A stretch of 64,000 bases of DNA. It comes from JBOFBH01 sp051657715 (GTDB lineage: Bacteria > Actinomycetota > Actinomycetes > Actinomycetales > Angustibacteraceae). The notes under the pieces were generated by a model. The model was not told the origin of the DNA. It did not search any database and saw nothing but the letters and a program-made list of their open reading frames with translations. A program made the position numbers and the translations under genes. The stretch is from contig JBOFLF010000105.1 of assembly GCA_051657715.1 (NCBI GenBank), positions 1 to 64,000 on the forward strand, read 5' to 3'. Numbering within the stretch: the first letter of the stretch is position 1; each line of letters starts with the position of its first letter. This document shows positions 1-8,665 of the stretch, piece after piece.

Positions 1-1
1 C

Positions 2-103
2 GACGCGCTGCGGGGTGTGCCACAGATGTGCCACGAAGACGAGAACGGCCGCTCCGGGATCACGGACGGCCAGCAGGCCAACGCTGCTGACCTGGGGCGA
101 TGA
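2..103 (+). CDS. 3' end of an unidentified protein (partial)
   Basis: An open frame enters from the left edge and stops at a TGA four bases before the 3' end of the tRNA-Lys on the opposite strand. The last residues read roughly ALRGVPQMCHEDENGRS and then GQQANAADLGR. I do not recognise the family. A frame ending right against the 3' end of a tRNA is the layout of an integrase gene of an integrated element, so that is one possibility, but no recombinase motif lies inside the window. The frame may not be real. Confidence 0.25.
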   Translation, partial: DALRGVPQMCHEDENGRSGITDGQQANAADLGR

Positions 104-107
104 TGGG

Positions 108-180
108 TGGGCCCCGTGGGACTCGAACCCACAACCCGCGGATTAAAAGTCCGCTGCTCTGCCCATTGAGCTAGAGGCCC
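108..180 (-). tRNA. tRNA-Lys (anticodon UUU)
   Basis: Read on the minus strand, the 73-nt sequence folds as a full cloverleaf. The 7-bp acceptor stem pairs GGGCCTC with GGGGCCC (one T-G wobble), the T arm is GTGGG-TTCGAGT-CCCAC, and the anticodon loop CTTTTAA carries TTT, so it decodes lysine AAA/AAG. The discriminator base is A. The CCA end is not encoded (the genome reads CCC), so it must be added after transcription. Confidence 0.97.
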
Positions 181-355
181 GGTAAGCGCCAGGTCGAACT
201 CCGACGAGCTGGACGTGGCTCAGGCCAACGGTAGCGTGTCGGGATGAGGCGCCGCTCCACCCAGCCCGGGCTGCGGAGGACGGCGCAGGCGAGTGAGCAC
301 GCGCAGGGTCAGTCACACATCCGCGTCGCGTCGTAGAGGTCCACGCCATCTCGCT

Positions 356-393
356 CACGCCGGGGTGAAGAGTGCACGCCGGGGTAAAGAGTG
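356..393. repeat. Two 19-bp tandem copies upstream of the tRNA-Lys
   Basis: CACGCCGGGGTGAAGAGTG is followed directly by a copy with one change (G to A). The repeat ends 21 bases before the 3' end of the methyltransferase gene on the minus strand. Apart from it, the 181-414 gap holds nothing I can name. It is one of several short tandem duplications in this window. Confidence 0.8.
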
Positions 394-414
394 CAGGGCT
401 GTCTCGCGCTCAGT

Positions 415-1932
415 TCACGGGAGGTAGGCGGCGGACAGTGTGAAGCGACCCACGCGGCCCGGTGCCGAAGCAGCCGAGACCAGTACGGCCGTGGCGTCCG
501 TCGACGATCGGGTGAGGGGCTGAGCCGTCACCCCTGCTCCCCACTCTCCAGGCCGCAGCGAGATCCGAAGGTTCGTGCGGGGGTTGTGTTTCGACGGCGA
601 CCAGTCCCACCCGCCGACCTTCTTCGAGCCGCGGTGCAGGGTGATCTCGACACGGTGCAGGTCGCCAGGATGCTGCAGGCCGAACCGCAGGCGCAGCGCC
701 TCCAGGCCATCTACCGGGAACGACACCCCGCCGGGCTGACCCATGGTGACCGCGACCTGGTACGAGCCCGTGACGGTCATCAGCGGGTCAGAACCTGGCT
801 GCTGCCCAATCGGCTTGCCGGTGAAGTGCGCTGACCGGACGTCGACGAAATCGTGGTGCTTGCTCATCGGGGCGACGGCCAGGTGAACTGGTCGCTCGGA
901 CGCGTCGGGTACTCGACGGGATGGTGCTGAGCTGCGCGAGGCCAGCACCAGCGTCCAGGTGTTCGCCACGGGCTCGACGTGATGCACGTACAACGAGGCA
1001 CCGGCGAGCATCGTGTGCAGCCGGTTGACGTCGAACACCGAACGGTGACCCCAGACGTGCTCGAGACGGCCGTGCAGCGGCACCGAGAACAGCACGTCGG
1101 CGCCTTCTGGGAGAGCGTCGGCCAGAACCCGCAACGCCTTGGCCGCATCGGGTACGTGCTCCAAGACCTCGCAACAGATCAGCAGCTCAGCGCCCGCGGC
1201 CGACACCTGCTCCGCGGTGAGGTCGTACAGGTCGCCTTGGTGGACGCGATAGGACGAGGTGTCGAGCCCTTGGGCGGCAAGCACCCGTGAGGCCAGCTCG
1301 GCCTTGTGCGTCTTCAGCTCGATACCTGAGTACCCAGCGATCCGGCGATCGCGCGCCAGGACGCTGGCCAGATACCCGCCGCCGGCTCCGATGTCGAAAA
1401 CCCGGTCCCCGGGCAACACGACATCACTGATACGACGAAAGCGAAGCCGGTCGTTGCCCACCCAGCGAAACGGCTTGCCGTCCGGGCTCAGCGGAGGCGC
1501 CATCGTCTTTTCGGCGTGCCGTTTCCACGTGTCGATCTGCGGGCCGAACACCAGATCGGCGCCGGCCGTGCTCAACCGCTCATACGCACCCACTAGCTGC
1601 CACCCGGCGCGGACCGCGGCTGCCCGTGCCGGGTCCGACACCTCCAGGGCGACGTGCCCGTCTGGTGGCGGCGCATCGTCTCCCGTCGGAGCTGATCTCA
1701 TCCACCGGTGGGAGTCGATACCAGTGTGGCTGTAGGCGACCGCGCCGCCGCCTGGTGAACCGGCCCTGGGTGCCTGCCTCCCGGTCAGCACGGTCGTGGC
1801 GGCCCGGATCAGGTCGACGGCCGCGCCGTCGCGTGGGGGAGGCAGCCTTTTCAGTGCCCGTGCGGCGACCGCTCGGGGAGACCACCGTGGGCGTCGTGTG
1901 GTCATGGGTCGATCCGGTTCAGCAGCTGCCAT
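415..1932 (-). CDS. Class I SAM-dependent methyltransferase, two-part protein
   Basis: The protein has 505 residues, or 496 if the second ATG at 1905 is used. The middle third is a Rossmann methyltransferase: motif I reads VFDIGAGGGYLAS and is followed by GIELK (the acidic residue that contacts SAM), then LLICCEVLEHVPD, the usual post-I motif. The last 150 residues form a separate beta-rich part with no motif I know. The N-terminal 60 residues are basic and low in complexity. The substrate cannot be named; the acceptor could be a sugar, lipid or small metabolite. It stands alone, with the next gene on the same strand 69 bases upstream. No clear ribosome binding site separates the two starts. 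Confidence 0.75.
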   Translation of the reverse strand: MAAAEPDRPMTTRRPRWSPRAVAARALKRLPPPRDGAAVDLIRAATTVLTGRQAPRAGSPGGGAVAYSHTGIDSHRWMRSAPTGDDAPPPDGHVALEVSDPARAAAVRAGWQLVGAYERLSTAGADLVFGPQIDTWKRHAEKTMAPPLSPDGKPFRWVGNDRLRFRRISDVVLPGDRVFDIGAGGGYLASVLARDRRIAGYSGIELKTHKAELASRVLAAQGLDTSSYRVHQGDLYDLTAEQVSAAGAELLICCEVLEHVPDAAKALRVLADALPEGADVLFSVPLHGRLEHVWGHRSVFDVNRLHTMLAGASLYVHHVEPVANTWTLVLASRSSAPSRRVPDASERPVHLAVAPMSKHHDFVDVRSAHFTGKPIGQQPGSDPLMTVTGSYQVAVTMGQPGGVSFPVDGLEALRLRFGLQHPGDLHRVEITLHRGSKKVGGWDWSPSKHNPRTNLRISLRPGEWGAGVTAQPLTRSSTDATAVLVSAASAPGRVGRFTLSAAYLP

Positions 1933-2001
1933 GACCGGAGCTTAGGCACTCATCGACATGCTGCGCGATCCCCTGCTGGCACCGCCGCCCAGCCAGGAGT
2001 A

Positions 2002-3396
2002 TCACGGGTGGTTCAGCAGGTCGGACAGGACCGTGACCTCGTCGTCGATGGCGGCAGCCAGCGCCGCCGGATCCACCTTCAAGGAGGCATCGCACGCCAC
2101 CCCGACCGTCACCGTCCCGGCGTAGCTGAAGATGCCGAGCCCCAACGCCATCCGGCCCACCTGAGGCACCCAGAAGACCACCGAGCGCAGCGATACGTCG
2201 CCCAGCCACAGCCGTTCGCGCGGCCCGGGCACGTTCGTCACCACCGCGGTGGTCGACCGGTTGAGGATGGCCAGGCCCAGCGGTGCGAACACGGCCGGCA
2301 GCAACCCGATCGCGGACAGCACCACCCATGTCGACCCGGCCTGCGCGGACCGCTTGATCCGCCGGGTTTGGGCCGCGACCTGCCGCATGCGCTCTGCTGG
2401 GTCCGCGACATCCACTGGCAGCCGCACGAACACCAGTCCGAACAGGTTTCCCAAGGACGTCGGCGGCGCGCCGTCCCGCAGGTCCGTGGGCACCACCACC
2501 CGCACCGCGGTCGGCCGCTGACCCTGGGACAGCAGGCACCGGCGCAGGCCGCCGGCGGTCGCCGCGAGCAAGAGATCGTTGAGCGAGACGCCGTGCCAGC
2601 GGGCGGTCTGTTTGACCGAGTCCAGAGGGTGCGGCTGGGTCCAGGAGACGACCTTGCGCACTGTCGGAAGCCGCCGCAGCGAGGTCCGCGGTTCAGCTGC
2701 CGACATGGTCAGTCGGAGCACCGTGGGCGCCACCCCCAGCACAGCCCGCACGACCTGCCCGTAACGTGCCAGCGGCCGTCGTCGCCGCACCTGAGGGCGC
2801 GGATGGGTGGGGATCGGGTTATCCGCGAGCCCGAGCAGCGCGTAAGCCAGTGCCATGCCATCGGCCAGGCAGTGATGCACCCGGACGACCACGACTGCTT
2901 GCCCCTGGTGGTCGTGGGTGAGGTGCAAGATCCAGGGCGCGTGCCGCGTGTCGAGTGGCTGGCCCATGAGATCCCCGACCAGCTGGTGCAGCGTCTGATC
3001 CTGCTCAGCCTGATCGCTCGAAAACCTATCGGGGCACGTGGGGGTAGGCCGGGTGTGGCCGGGGCCGTCCGGTCCGTCGGCTACTCGCTGAATCTCCACC
3101 ACGTGTCGGTCGAGGTCGAACTGGGGATCGGACTCCCACCGCGGGCGCCTTCGCCGTGCGCGGCGAACCCGCTGGGTGAACGACGGATAGCGTCGCACCA
3201 GCCGCTCCGTGACGACCGCCCGCAGCTCCGCCAGCGACAGCGGTCCGTCCCACTGCAGGACGGCCGTGACCACGATCGGGTTCACCGGCTGGTCGACCGC
3301 CAGCCATGCCTGGTCAGCCAGGGCCAGGCGACGCTCGCGGTGATGGCCCGCCGGTGCTGGGGCCTGGCTCGGTGCGGCCTGGCCTGGTGCGGGCAC
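2002..3396 (-). CDS. WS/DGAT-family wax ester synthase/diacylglycerol acyltransferase
   Basis: The family transfers an acyl group from acyl-CoA to a fatty alcohol or diacylglycerol, making wax esters or storage triacylglycerol at the membrane. The catalytic HHxxxDG motif is present as VHHCLADGMA, and the family's C-terminal block NVPGPRERLWLGDV is intact. A GTG at 3396, preceded by GAGGTGG, gives 464 residues, close to the usual 450-480. The open frame runs much further upstream, but that part is Arg/Pro-rich and overlaps the next two genes out of frame, so it is not coding. The acyl-CoA ligase upstream on the same strand could supply activated acyl groups, which is inference. Confidence 0.88.
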   Translation of the reverse strand: MPAPGQAAPSQAPAPAGHHRERRLALADQAWLAVDQPVNPIVVTAVLQWDGPLSLAELRAVVTERLVRRYPSFTQRVRRARRRRPRWESDPQFDLDRHVVEIQRVADGPDGPGHTRPTPTCPDRFSSDQAEQDQTLHQLVGDLMGQPLDTRHAPWILHLTHDHQGQAVVVVRVHHCLADGMALAYALLGLADNPIPTHPRPQVRRRRPLARYGQVVRAVLGVAPTVLRLTMSAAEPRTSLRRLPTVRKVVSWTQPHPLDSVKQTARWHGVSLNDLLLAATAGGLRRCLLSQGQRPTAVRVVVPTDLRDGAPPTSLGNLFGLVFVRLPVDVADPAERMRQVAAQTRRIKRSAQAGSTWVVLSAIGLLPAVFAPLGLAILNRSTTAVVTNVPGPRERLWLGDVSLRSVVFWVPQVGRMALGLGIFSYAGTVTVGVACDASLKVDPAALAAAIDDEVTVLSDLLNHP

Positions 3397-3470
3397 CCAC
3401 CTCGCGTTCCCGCCAGGGCCGACATCCTCGTGGCCGGCGTCCCCGCCGGCCCAGGCGTGCCCGTAGTCGG

Positions 3471-3749
3471 TCAACTGCGACCAAGGCCGCGCAGGAAGTC
3501 GGGGTCGTCGTCCGGCCCGCGGGGTGTCTCGCGCGAGCGACCGTGATCGCCTCGACCGCGGCTCGGCCTCGGTCGACCCAGCCACAGCCACCCGATGCTG
3601 CCGGCCAGCGGGAGCAGCACGATGAAGACCATCCAGGCCAGCTTCGGCAGCGTGCGGACGCGGGCGGACTCGGCGCGCAGGCAGTCGAGCAGGCAGTACA
3701 CCAGCAAGGCCAGCTGGACGATCGCCAGGATCCCGTACAAGCGAACCAC
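3471..3749 (-). CDS. Small membrane protein with PLDc_N domain
   Basis: The 92 residues begin with a hydrophobic helix (about residues 5-24, LYGILAIVQLALLVYCLLDC), then a short basic loop and a second helix (about 38-58, AWMVFIVLLPLAGSIGWLWLG). The WxxxxLLPLxGxxxWLxxGRP pattern is that of the phospholipase D nuclease N-terminal (PLDc_N) domain, here without any catalytic domain. The tail is charged and probably cytoplasmic. Stand-alone PLDc_N proteins are common in actinobacteria and have no settled function. It lies between the acyl-CoA ligase and the acyltransferase on the same strand and may be cotranscribed with them. Confidence 0.8.
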   Translation of the reverse strand: MVRLYGILAIVQLALLVYCLLDCLRAESARVRTLPKLAWMVFIVLLPLAGSIGWLWLGRPRPSRGRGDHGRSRETPRGPDDDPDFLRGLGRS

Positions 3750-3797
3750 TCGTTCCCTCCTCAGCCGGACCGGTCGTCTCGATCTTGCCCGTCGACG

Positions 3798-5627
3798 TCA
3801 GTCCCCAGCTCCAGCGCGTCCTGCGTACAACGTTTCGATCTCGCCCGCGAAGTCCGCCAGGACGACGTCCCGCTTGAGCTTGAGGGTCGGCGTGAGATGG
3901 CCGGAGTCCTCCGTCCAGTCCACGGGCAGGATGGCGAACCGGCGGATCTGCTCGGCACCGGAAACCGTGCTGTTCGCCTCGTCGACCGCGCCTTGGACGG
4001 CGGCACGCACCTGCTGGTCGTCGACCAGCTCGGCGGCCGGTCGTGGCGTCCGGTCGGCGTCGGTGAGCCACTGGTCGAGGGACTCCTGGTCCAGGGTGAC
4101 CAGCGCGGCCAGGGTGGCTCGACGGTCCCCCACCACCATGGCCTGCGCGACGACCGGGTGCGCCCGGATCATCGCCTCCAACCCTGCCGGGGCGACGTTC
4201 TTGCCGCCGGCGGTGACGATGATCTCCTTCGAGCGTCCGGTGATCGTGAGGTAGCCGTTCTCGTCCAGGGTGCCGAGGTCGCCGGTGTGGAACCAGCCGT
4301 CGTCGTCCACCGCCTCCGCGGTGGCGTCCTGGTCATTCCAGTACCCGCTGAAGACGTGCCCGCCGCGCAGCAGCACCTCACCGTTCTCGGCGATCCGGAC
4401 CTCGAAGCCGTCCAGCGCCGGACCGACCGTGCCGATCCGGTTGCTGCCCACGCGGTTCGCCGCCGCTGCGGCGGTCGTCTCGGTGAGTCCGTAACCCTCC
4501 AGCACCTCGACGCCGATCCCGCGGAAGAAGTGGCCCAGCCGGTCACCGAGCGGCGCGCCGCCGGACACCGCGTACCGAGCCCGGCCTCCGAACGCCGCCC
4601 GCAGCTTGCCGTAGACCAGGGCGTCGAACACCTTGTGCTGCAACGAGAGCACCAGCCCGGCGCCGCCGGTGTCCTGTGCTCGGCTCCATGTGACGGCTAC
4701 CGCCGCGGCCCGCTCGAAGACCGAACCCCGACCACTCGCGGCGGCCTTGCGCCGAGCTGTCTCGTAGATCTTCTCGAACACCTGCGGCACGGACAGCACG
4801 AAGGTCGGCCGCACCGCGGCCAGATCGCGTACCAGACGCGCGGGATCGCTGTGCGCCAACGTGATCCCCTGCATCAGCACGGCGACCTGGATCATCCGGC
4901 CGAACACGTGAGCAAGGGGCAGGAACAGCAGGGTCGAGGCGTCGTCCTGCTCGAACAGCTGCGGCAGCGTCCGCAGCGCGCTGGCGCACTCGGCGACGAA
5001 GTTCCCGTGGGTCAGCACACACCCCTTGGGTCGGCCGGTGGTGCCGGAGGTGTAGATGAGGGTGGCGATGGACGCTGGTCCGAGGGTCTGCTGCCGTGCG
5101 GCCAGCTCCGCGTCCGGCACCTGCGCTCCGCTCATGACCAGGTCGGTGATCGCGCCGGACGCACCGGCATCCGTACCCGATTCGAGCTGCCAGACGTGCT
5201 TGACGCTCGGTACCCGGTCGCGCGCCGCGGCCAACCGGTGGGCGTGCGAGGCGGTCTCCACGACGCACCCGACCGCACCGGAGTCGCTGAGGATCCACTC
5301 GATCTGATCGACCGACGAGGTCTCGTAGATCGGCACCGGGACGGCTGCCACGGCCCACAGCGCGAAGTCGCACAACGTCCACTCGTAACGAGTCTTGGAC
5401 ATGATGGCGACCCGGTCCCCCGGGCCGATCCCGGCGGCCACGAACCCTTTGGCGACCGCGGCCACCTCGGCGGCGAACCCGGCCGCCGTGACGTCCTCCC
5501 AACCGCCCACCGCCCGCCGCATCAGCAGCCGTCGATCACCGCGCCGGTCCCGCGTCGCGTGGAGCACCTCGGCCAGGTGCGTGGGGTGGGACGAGGGCGG
5601 CGGCGTCGTTGCTGCACTGGGTTTCAC
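3798..5627 (-). CDS. Long-chain fatty acid-CoA ligase (FadD15-type, AMP-forming)
   Basis: It activates long-chain fatty acids to acyl-CoA through an acyl-adenylate. The ATP-binding P-loop is LIYTSGTTGRPKGC, followed by SVPQVFEKIYE, SGGAPLG, EGYGLTETT and the C-terminal ITGRSKEIIVTAGGKNVAP that holds the hinge and the catalytic lysine region. The layout matches M. tuberculosis FadD15 along its whole length. A GTG at 5627 gives 609 residues and the N-terminus expected for the family; an ATG at 5681 would add 18. The reading frame stays open far upstream but overlaps the divergent gene at 5817, so that part is discounted. The product probably feeds beta-oxidation or the neighbouring acyltransferase. 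Confidence 0.93.
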   Translation of the reverse strand: MKPSAATTPPPSSHPTHLAEVLHATRDRRGDRRLLMRRAVGGWEDVTAAGFAAEVAAVAKGFVAAGIGPGDRVAIMSKTRYEWTLCDFALWAVAAVPVPIYETSSVDQIEWILSDSGAVGCVVETASHAHRLAAARDRVPSVKHVWQLESGTDAGASGAITDLVMSGAQVPDAELAARQQTLGPASIATLIYTSGTTGRPKGCVLTHGNFVAECASALRTLPQLFEQDDASTLLFLPLAHVFGRMIQVAVLMQGITLAHSDPARLVRDLAAVRPTFVLSVPQVFEKIYETARRKAAASGRGSVFERAAAVAVTWSRAQDTGGAGLVLSLQHKVFDALVYGKLRAAFGGRARYAVSGGAPLGDRLGHFFRGIGVEVLEGYGLTETTAAAAANRVGSNRIGTVGPALDGFEVRIAENGEVLLRGGHVFSGYWNDQDATAEAVDDDGWFHTGDLGTLDENGYLTITGRSKEIIVTAGGKNVAPAGLEAMIRAHPVVAQAMVVGDRRATLAALVTLDQESLDQWLTDADRTPRPAAELVDDQQVRAAVQGAVDEANSTVSGAEQIRRFAILPVDWTEDSGHLTPTLKLKRDVVLADFAGEIETLYAGRAGAGD

Positions 5628-5816
5628 GATGCTCAGGGTACGCGCGGTGGTACTGGCGCTCACCAGGCCACGACTCACCATCGGTCGCCGCCGCCACCAG
5701 TGACGGTCGATCGCCCAAGAAGGTGATCGCCGGGGCGCTGGCCGGATGACGTCGGGTCGGGGGAGGCCTGATGGATGTGTCGGCCAACCGGTCCTGGCCA
5801 ATGCGAGGATGGCCGA

Positions 5817-6446
5817 GTGACTCCAGCTGCCAGCGAGCGTCCTGGACGGCCAGCGCTGTTCGGGCCAGCCGCGATGGACACGTTCCCGGGTGATGCCGAC
5901 CCAGCCCGGATCGCTGAGGCCGCGCACGCCACCGCCGCGGCGATCGTGGACGCCGGCAGGCGCCACGACGATCCGCAGCTGACCGCCCGCCTGGTCGGCC
6001 TGGTGGACGACCACGGGCTGGACGCCATCGCCGAGCTGTGGTCCGGGCGGCCGGCCCGGTCGCTTCCCGGCGCGCTGTGGCGGCTCTACGTCGTCCGTGA
6101 GGGAGCGCGCCGCGACGCCGTCGGCCTGGCAGCCGACTACGTCGCCGGGCGCTCGGTGGCCGAGGTGGCCGATGCGGTCGCCGGGGTGGCCGACCCCCCC
6201 GGGCCGCAGGAGGTTCGCCAGCTCCTGGACGACGTCCTCACCGGTGTCTACCGCGGTGCGCTGGACGTCGCGCTGGAACGGGCCGCGGCGTTCTGCAGGG
6301 TGGTCGCGACTGGCCGGGCAGCTCGGGCGGACGACCTGGACGAGCGCCCGGACGGGCCCGCCCTGCGCCGGGCGGCGGCCCTGGTCGACACGGCCGCCGA
6401 CCTCGAGGCGGCGGCTCGTGCTTGGCGTGCGCACGACCTGATATGA
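5817..6446 (+). CDS. Conserved helical protein of unknown function
   Basis: GTG start with GAGGA eight bases upstream, giving 209 residues. The protein is almost entirely Ala/Val/Asp/Arg-rich helix, with no membrane segment, signal peptide or cysteine cluster. Recurrent stretches such as AIAELWSGRPARSLPGALWR and LLDDVLTGVYRGALDVALER suggest a compact helical bundle. Codon use (strong third-position G/C) supports a real gene. It diverges from the acyl-CoA ligase, so the 189-base gap between them should hold both promoters. I do not recognise the family and assign no function. Confidence 0.7.
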   Translation: MTPAASERPGRPALFGPAAMDTFPGDADPARIAEAAHATAAAIVDAGRRHDDPQLTARLVGLVDDHGLDAIAELWSGRPARSLPGALWRLYVVREGARRDAVGLAADYVAGRSVAEVADAVAGVADPPGPQEVRQLLDDVLTGVYRGALDVALERAAAFCRVVATGRAARADDLDERPDGPALRRAAALVDTAADLEAAARAWRAHDLI

Positions 6447-6678
6447 GACAACGAGATACGTCGGGAACATGCGGACGGACCCCTTCGTTAGGCACACTCG
6501 TGGTGTCCCCTCGGGACGCCCGGGCGTCGGGCTGCGGTAGCCCCGGGTCCCAACTGAAGCCGCTACGAGCGGCCATGCGCCGTGAGGCGCTCCCAGCCCG
6601 ACGCCCACCCTCGCCCGACCAGCGACCCCAGCCCACCCCGCCCCACATCACGTCTCAGCGCGTGGGGATCCCATCGAG

Positions 6679-8325
6679 ATGACCGCGAGCGCGCAGCAGC
6701 CCGCACCCGCCGACGCTCGGCGCTGGCGGATCGGCCGCCGGGCTACGGGACGTCCGCGCAGTCCGCTGACCTCCCCTCAGGGGCGGCGGCTGCTGCGCCG
6801 AGCCGCGATCGTCGTGACCGCGGTGCTGGGATTCCTCGCTGGGGCCGCCTTGGCCCCAGCAGCGCAGACGACAGTCGGTCCGTTGACCGTGGACGTCCGG
6901 GTGCGCCCGAGCGTGAGCCCGGGTGCGGCTGTCGAGCTGCCGCCGGTGGGCTCGGTCCGGTTCGACACCCACGACACCCCGGTCGCGGTCCTCGCGAGCA
7001 TCCGTGCGGTCGACGTCGATAGCGCCCGCGGCGTCATCGACAGCCCGGCTCAGCTGGAGCGACTGGCTGACACCGCACCGGACGTCGTACGCGCCGCCGC
7101 CGGTCAAGCTCTGGCGTCCAGCCTGCTGTGTGGCGTGGCCGGCGCTGTCGTCCTGTCGGTGCTCCTCACCCGTCGGCGCCGAGGGGTCGCTCTGGGTCTG
7201 ACCGGGGTGCTGACGCTGGTGGTCGGTCTCGGTGCCGTCACGGCCGCCACCTTCGATCCGGCCGCCCTCGCGCAGCCGCGGTTCACCGGAGTGTTGAGCA
7301 GTGCGCCCTACGTCCAGCGGCGGACCGCGACCCTCGCCGAGCGGCTGGAGTCCTACCGCTCAGGGCTGGCCGACTTCGTGCAGTCGGTCACCACCCTGTA
7401 CGCCGTCGGCCAGCGGCTACCCAGGTCGGATGCCGCGCTCACTGAGGACGTCACCACCGTCCTGCACGTCAGCGACCTGCACCTCAACCCGCTCGGCTTC
7501 GACCTCATCGACCGCCTGGTCGAGCAGTTCGACGTCGACGCGGTCGTCGACACCGGTGACCTCAGCACCTGGGGCAGCGAGGCCGAAGGCAGCTTCGTCA
7601 ACCGGATCGGCAGCGTAGGCGTTCCGTACGTCTTCGTTCGCGGCAACCACGACAGCCCGTTCATCGGCCGGGCCGTCGCCACCCGACGCGGCGCGGTCGT
7701 ACTGGACGGGCAGGTCGCCACCGTTGCCGGGCTCCGGATCGCCGGTGTCGCCGATCCTCGGGACACCGCAAACGAGGGTCCGGAGGACGACGTCGCGAAG
7801 GACGAGGTTCAGGTTGCCGTGCAGCGCCTGGCCGATGTCGTGGCGCGGTACGACGCGGCCCACCCGGACGCGCCGGTGCAGCTGGCGCTCGTCCACGACC
7901 CCACCCGCCTCGACCCGCTGATCGGCCGGGTGCCGTTGGTGCTGTCCGGCCACCTGCACGAGCGGCGCAGCGAGTACCAGGACGGCACCCGGGTACTCAT
8001 CGAGGGGTCCACCGGCGGCGCCGGCCTCACTTCGACCGGGCTGCGCCGGCTCACCGACGGCGACCCGGTGCCGCTTCAGGCGTCGCTGCTGTACTTCGCC
8101 CGTGGCGGCCCGGACGCCGGGCGCCTGCTGGCCACCGACGAGGTGACCATCGGCGGCCTCGGGCTCACCTCCGTCAGCATCGACCGCACGCTCGTCCCCC
8201 GGGACCAGATCGCCCCGCCGAGCCCGACGCCCAGCCTCGGCCCCGGTCCATCCTCGACGACCCCCTCAGGCCCGGCACGTTCCGCGTCCCCGACGGGGAC
8301 TGAGGCACAGGTGACATCGCGCTGA
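6679..8325 (+). CDS. Membrane-anchored calcineurin-like metallophosphoesterase
   Basis: The 548-residue protein has an N-terminal membrane segment (about residues 37-60), a domain outside the predicted core, two further hydrophobic helices (about 140-190), and then the phosphoesterase. The metal-binding motifs appear in order: HVSDLHLNP (DxH), DTGDLS (GD), FVRGNHDSP (GNHD), ALVHDP (H) and LSGHLHERR (GHxH). All predicted metal ligands are therefore present. The C-terminus is a Pro/Ser/Thr-rich tail. Two membrane segments flank the N-terminal part, so the catalytic side depends on topology that the sequence does not settle. The substrate is unknown; the family includes phosphodiesterases and phosphatases. 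Confidence 0.88.
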   Translation: MTASAQQPAPADARRWRIGRRATGRPRSPLTSPQGRRLLRRAAIVVTAVLGFLAGAALAPAAQTTVGPLTVDVRVRPSVSPGAAVELPPVGSVRFDTHDTPVAVLASIRAVDVDSARGVIDSPAQLERLADTAPDVVRAAAGQALASSLLCGVAGAVVLSVLLTRRRRGVALGLTGVLTLVVGLGAVTAATFDPAALAQPRFTGVLSSAPYVQRRTATLAERLESYRSGLADFVQSVTTLYAVGQRLPRSDAALTEDVTTVLHVSDLHLNPLGFDLIDRLVEQFDVDAVVDTGDLSTWGSEAEGSFVNRIGSVGVPYVFVRGNHDSPFIGRAVATRRGAVVLDGQVATVAGLRIAGVADPRDTANEGPEDDVAKDEVQVAVQRLADVVARYDAAHPDAPVQLALVHDPTRLDPLIGRVPLVLSGHLHERRSEYQDGTRVLIEGSTGGAGLTSTGLRRLTDGDPVPLQASLLYFARGGPDAGRLLATDEVTIGGLGLTSVSIDRTLVPRDQIAPPSPTPSLGPGPSSTTPSGPARSASPTGTEAQVTSR

Positions 8326-8456
8326 CGGCGGACCAGGCGGGTGATCCGTACGGGAGGTTCGGACCGGGGTCGCGGTAAGGATTTGGTCAAGTGTCGGAAA
8401 GGAGAACCGCCGCTGCGTAGGCTCCTGCAGGCAGACACAGGGAGAGGGAACGGTGC

Positions 8457-8606
8457 ATGAGCCACCCCGATGACGTCCTGCGGGACGCGCCGCTAGAAGA
8501 CGAGATCGTCCTGGTCGGGGATCTCGTCGTCGCGGCCACCTCGCACGACGGTCCGTTGACCGACGCCGAGATCGACCAAGCGCTCGGTGTCGCCACCGCC
8601 AGCTGA
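8457..8606 (+). CDS. Small acidic conserved protein, 49 residues
   Basis: An ATG follows a good ribosome binding site (GGGAGAGGG, six bases of spacing). The product has about one third Asp/Glu and ends in a DGPLTDAEIDQALGV segment that looks like a short helix. Similar small proteins with a 'DEIxLVGDLVVAA...L...EIDxALGV' pattern are, to my recollection, widespread in actinobacteria. It is cytoplasmic, with no signal or membrane segment. It converges with the last pst gene and is separated from it by 59 bases. Function unknown. Confidence 0.65.
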   Translation: MSHPDDVLRDAPLEDEIVLVGDLVVAATSHDGPLTDAEIDQALGVATAS

Positions 8607-8665
8607 CCTGCTGCGCCGACACCAGCTGATCCACCGCGGATGGCGACCGCGCAGGTATCTGACGA

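Noticed and set aside
3397..4071. Upstream extension of the WS/DGAT frame
   Set aside because: Overlaps the PLDc_N and acyl-CoA ligase genes out of frame and is Arg/Pro-rich; the GTG at 3396 gives the normal length.
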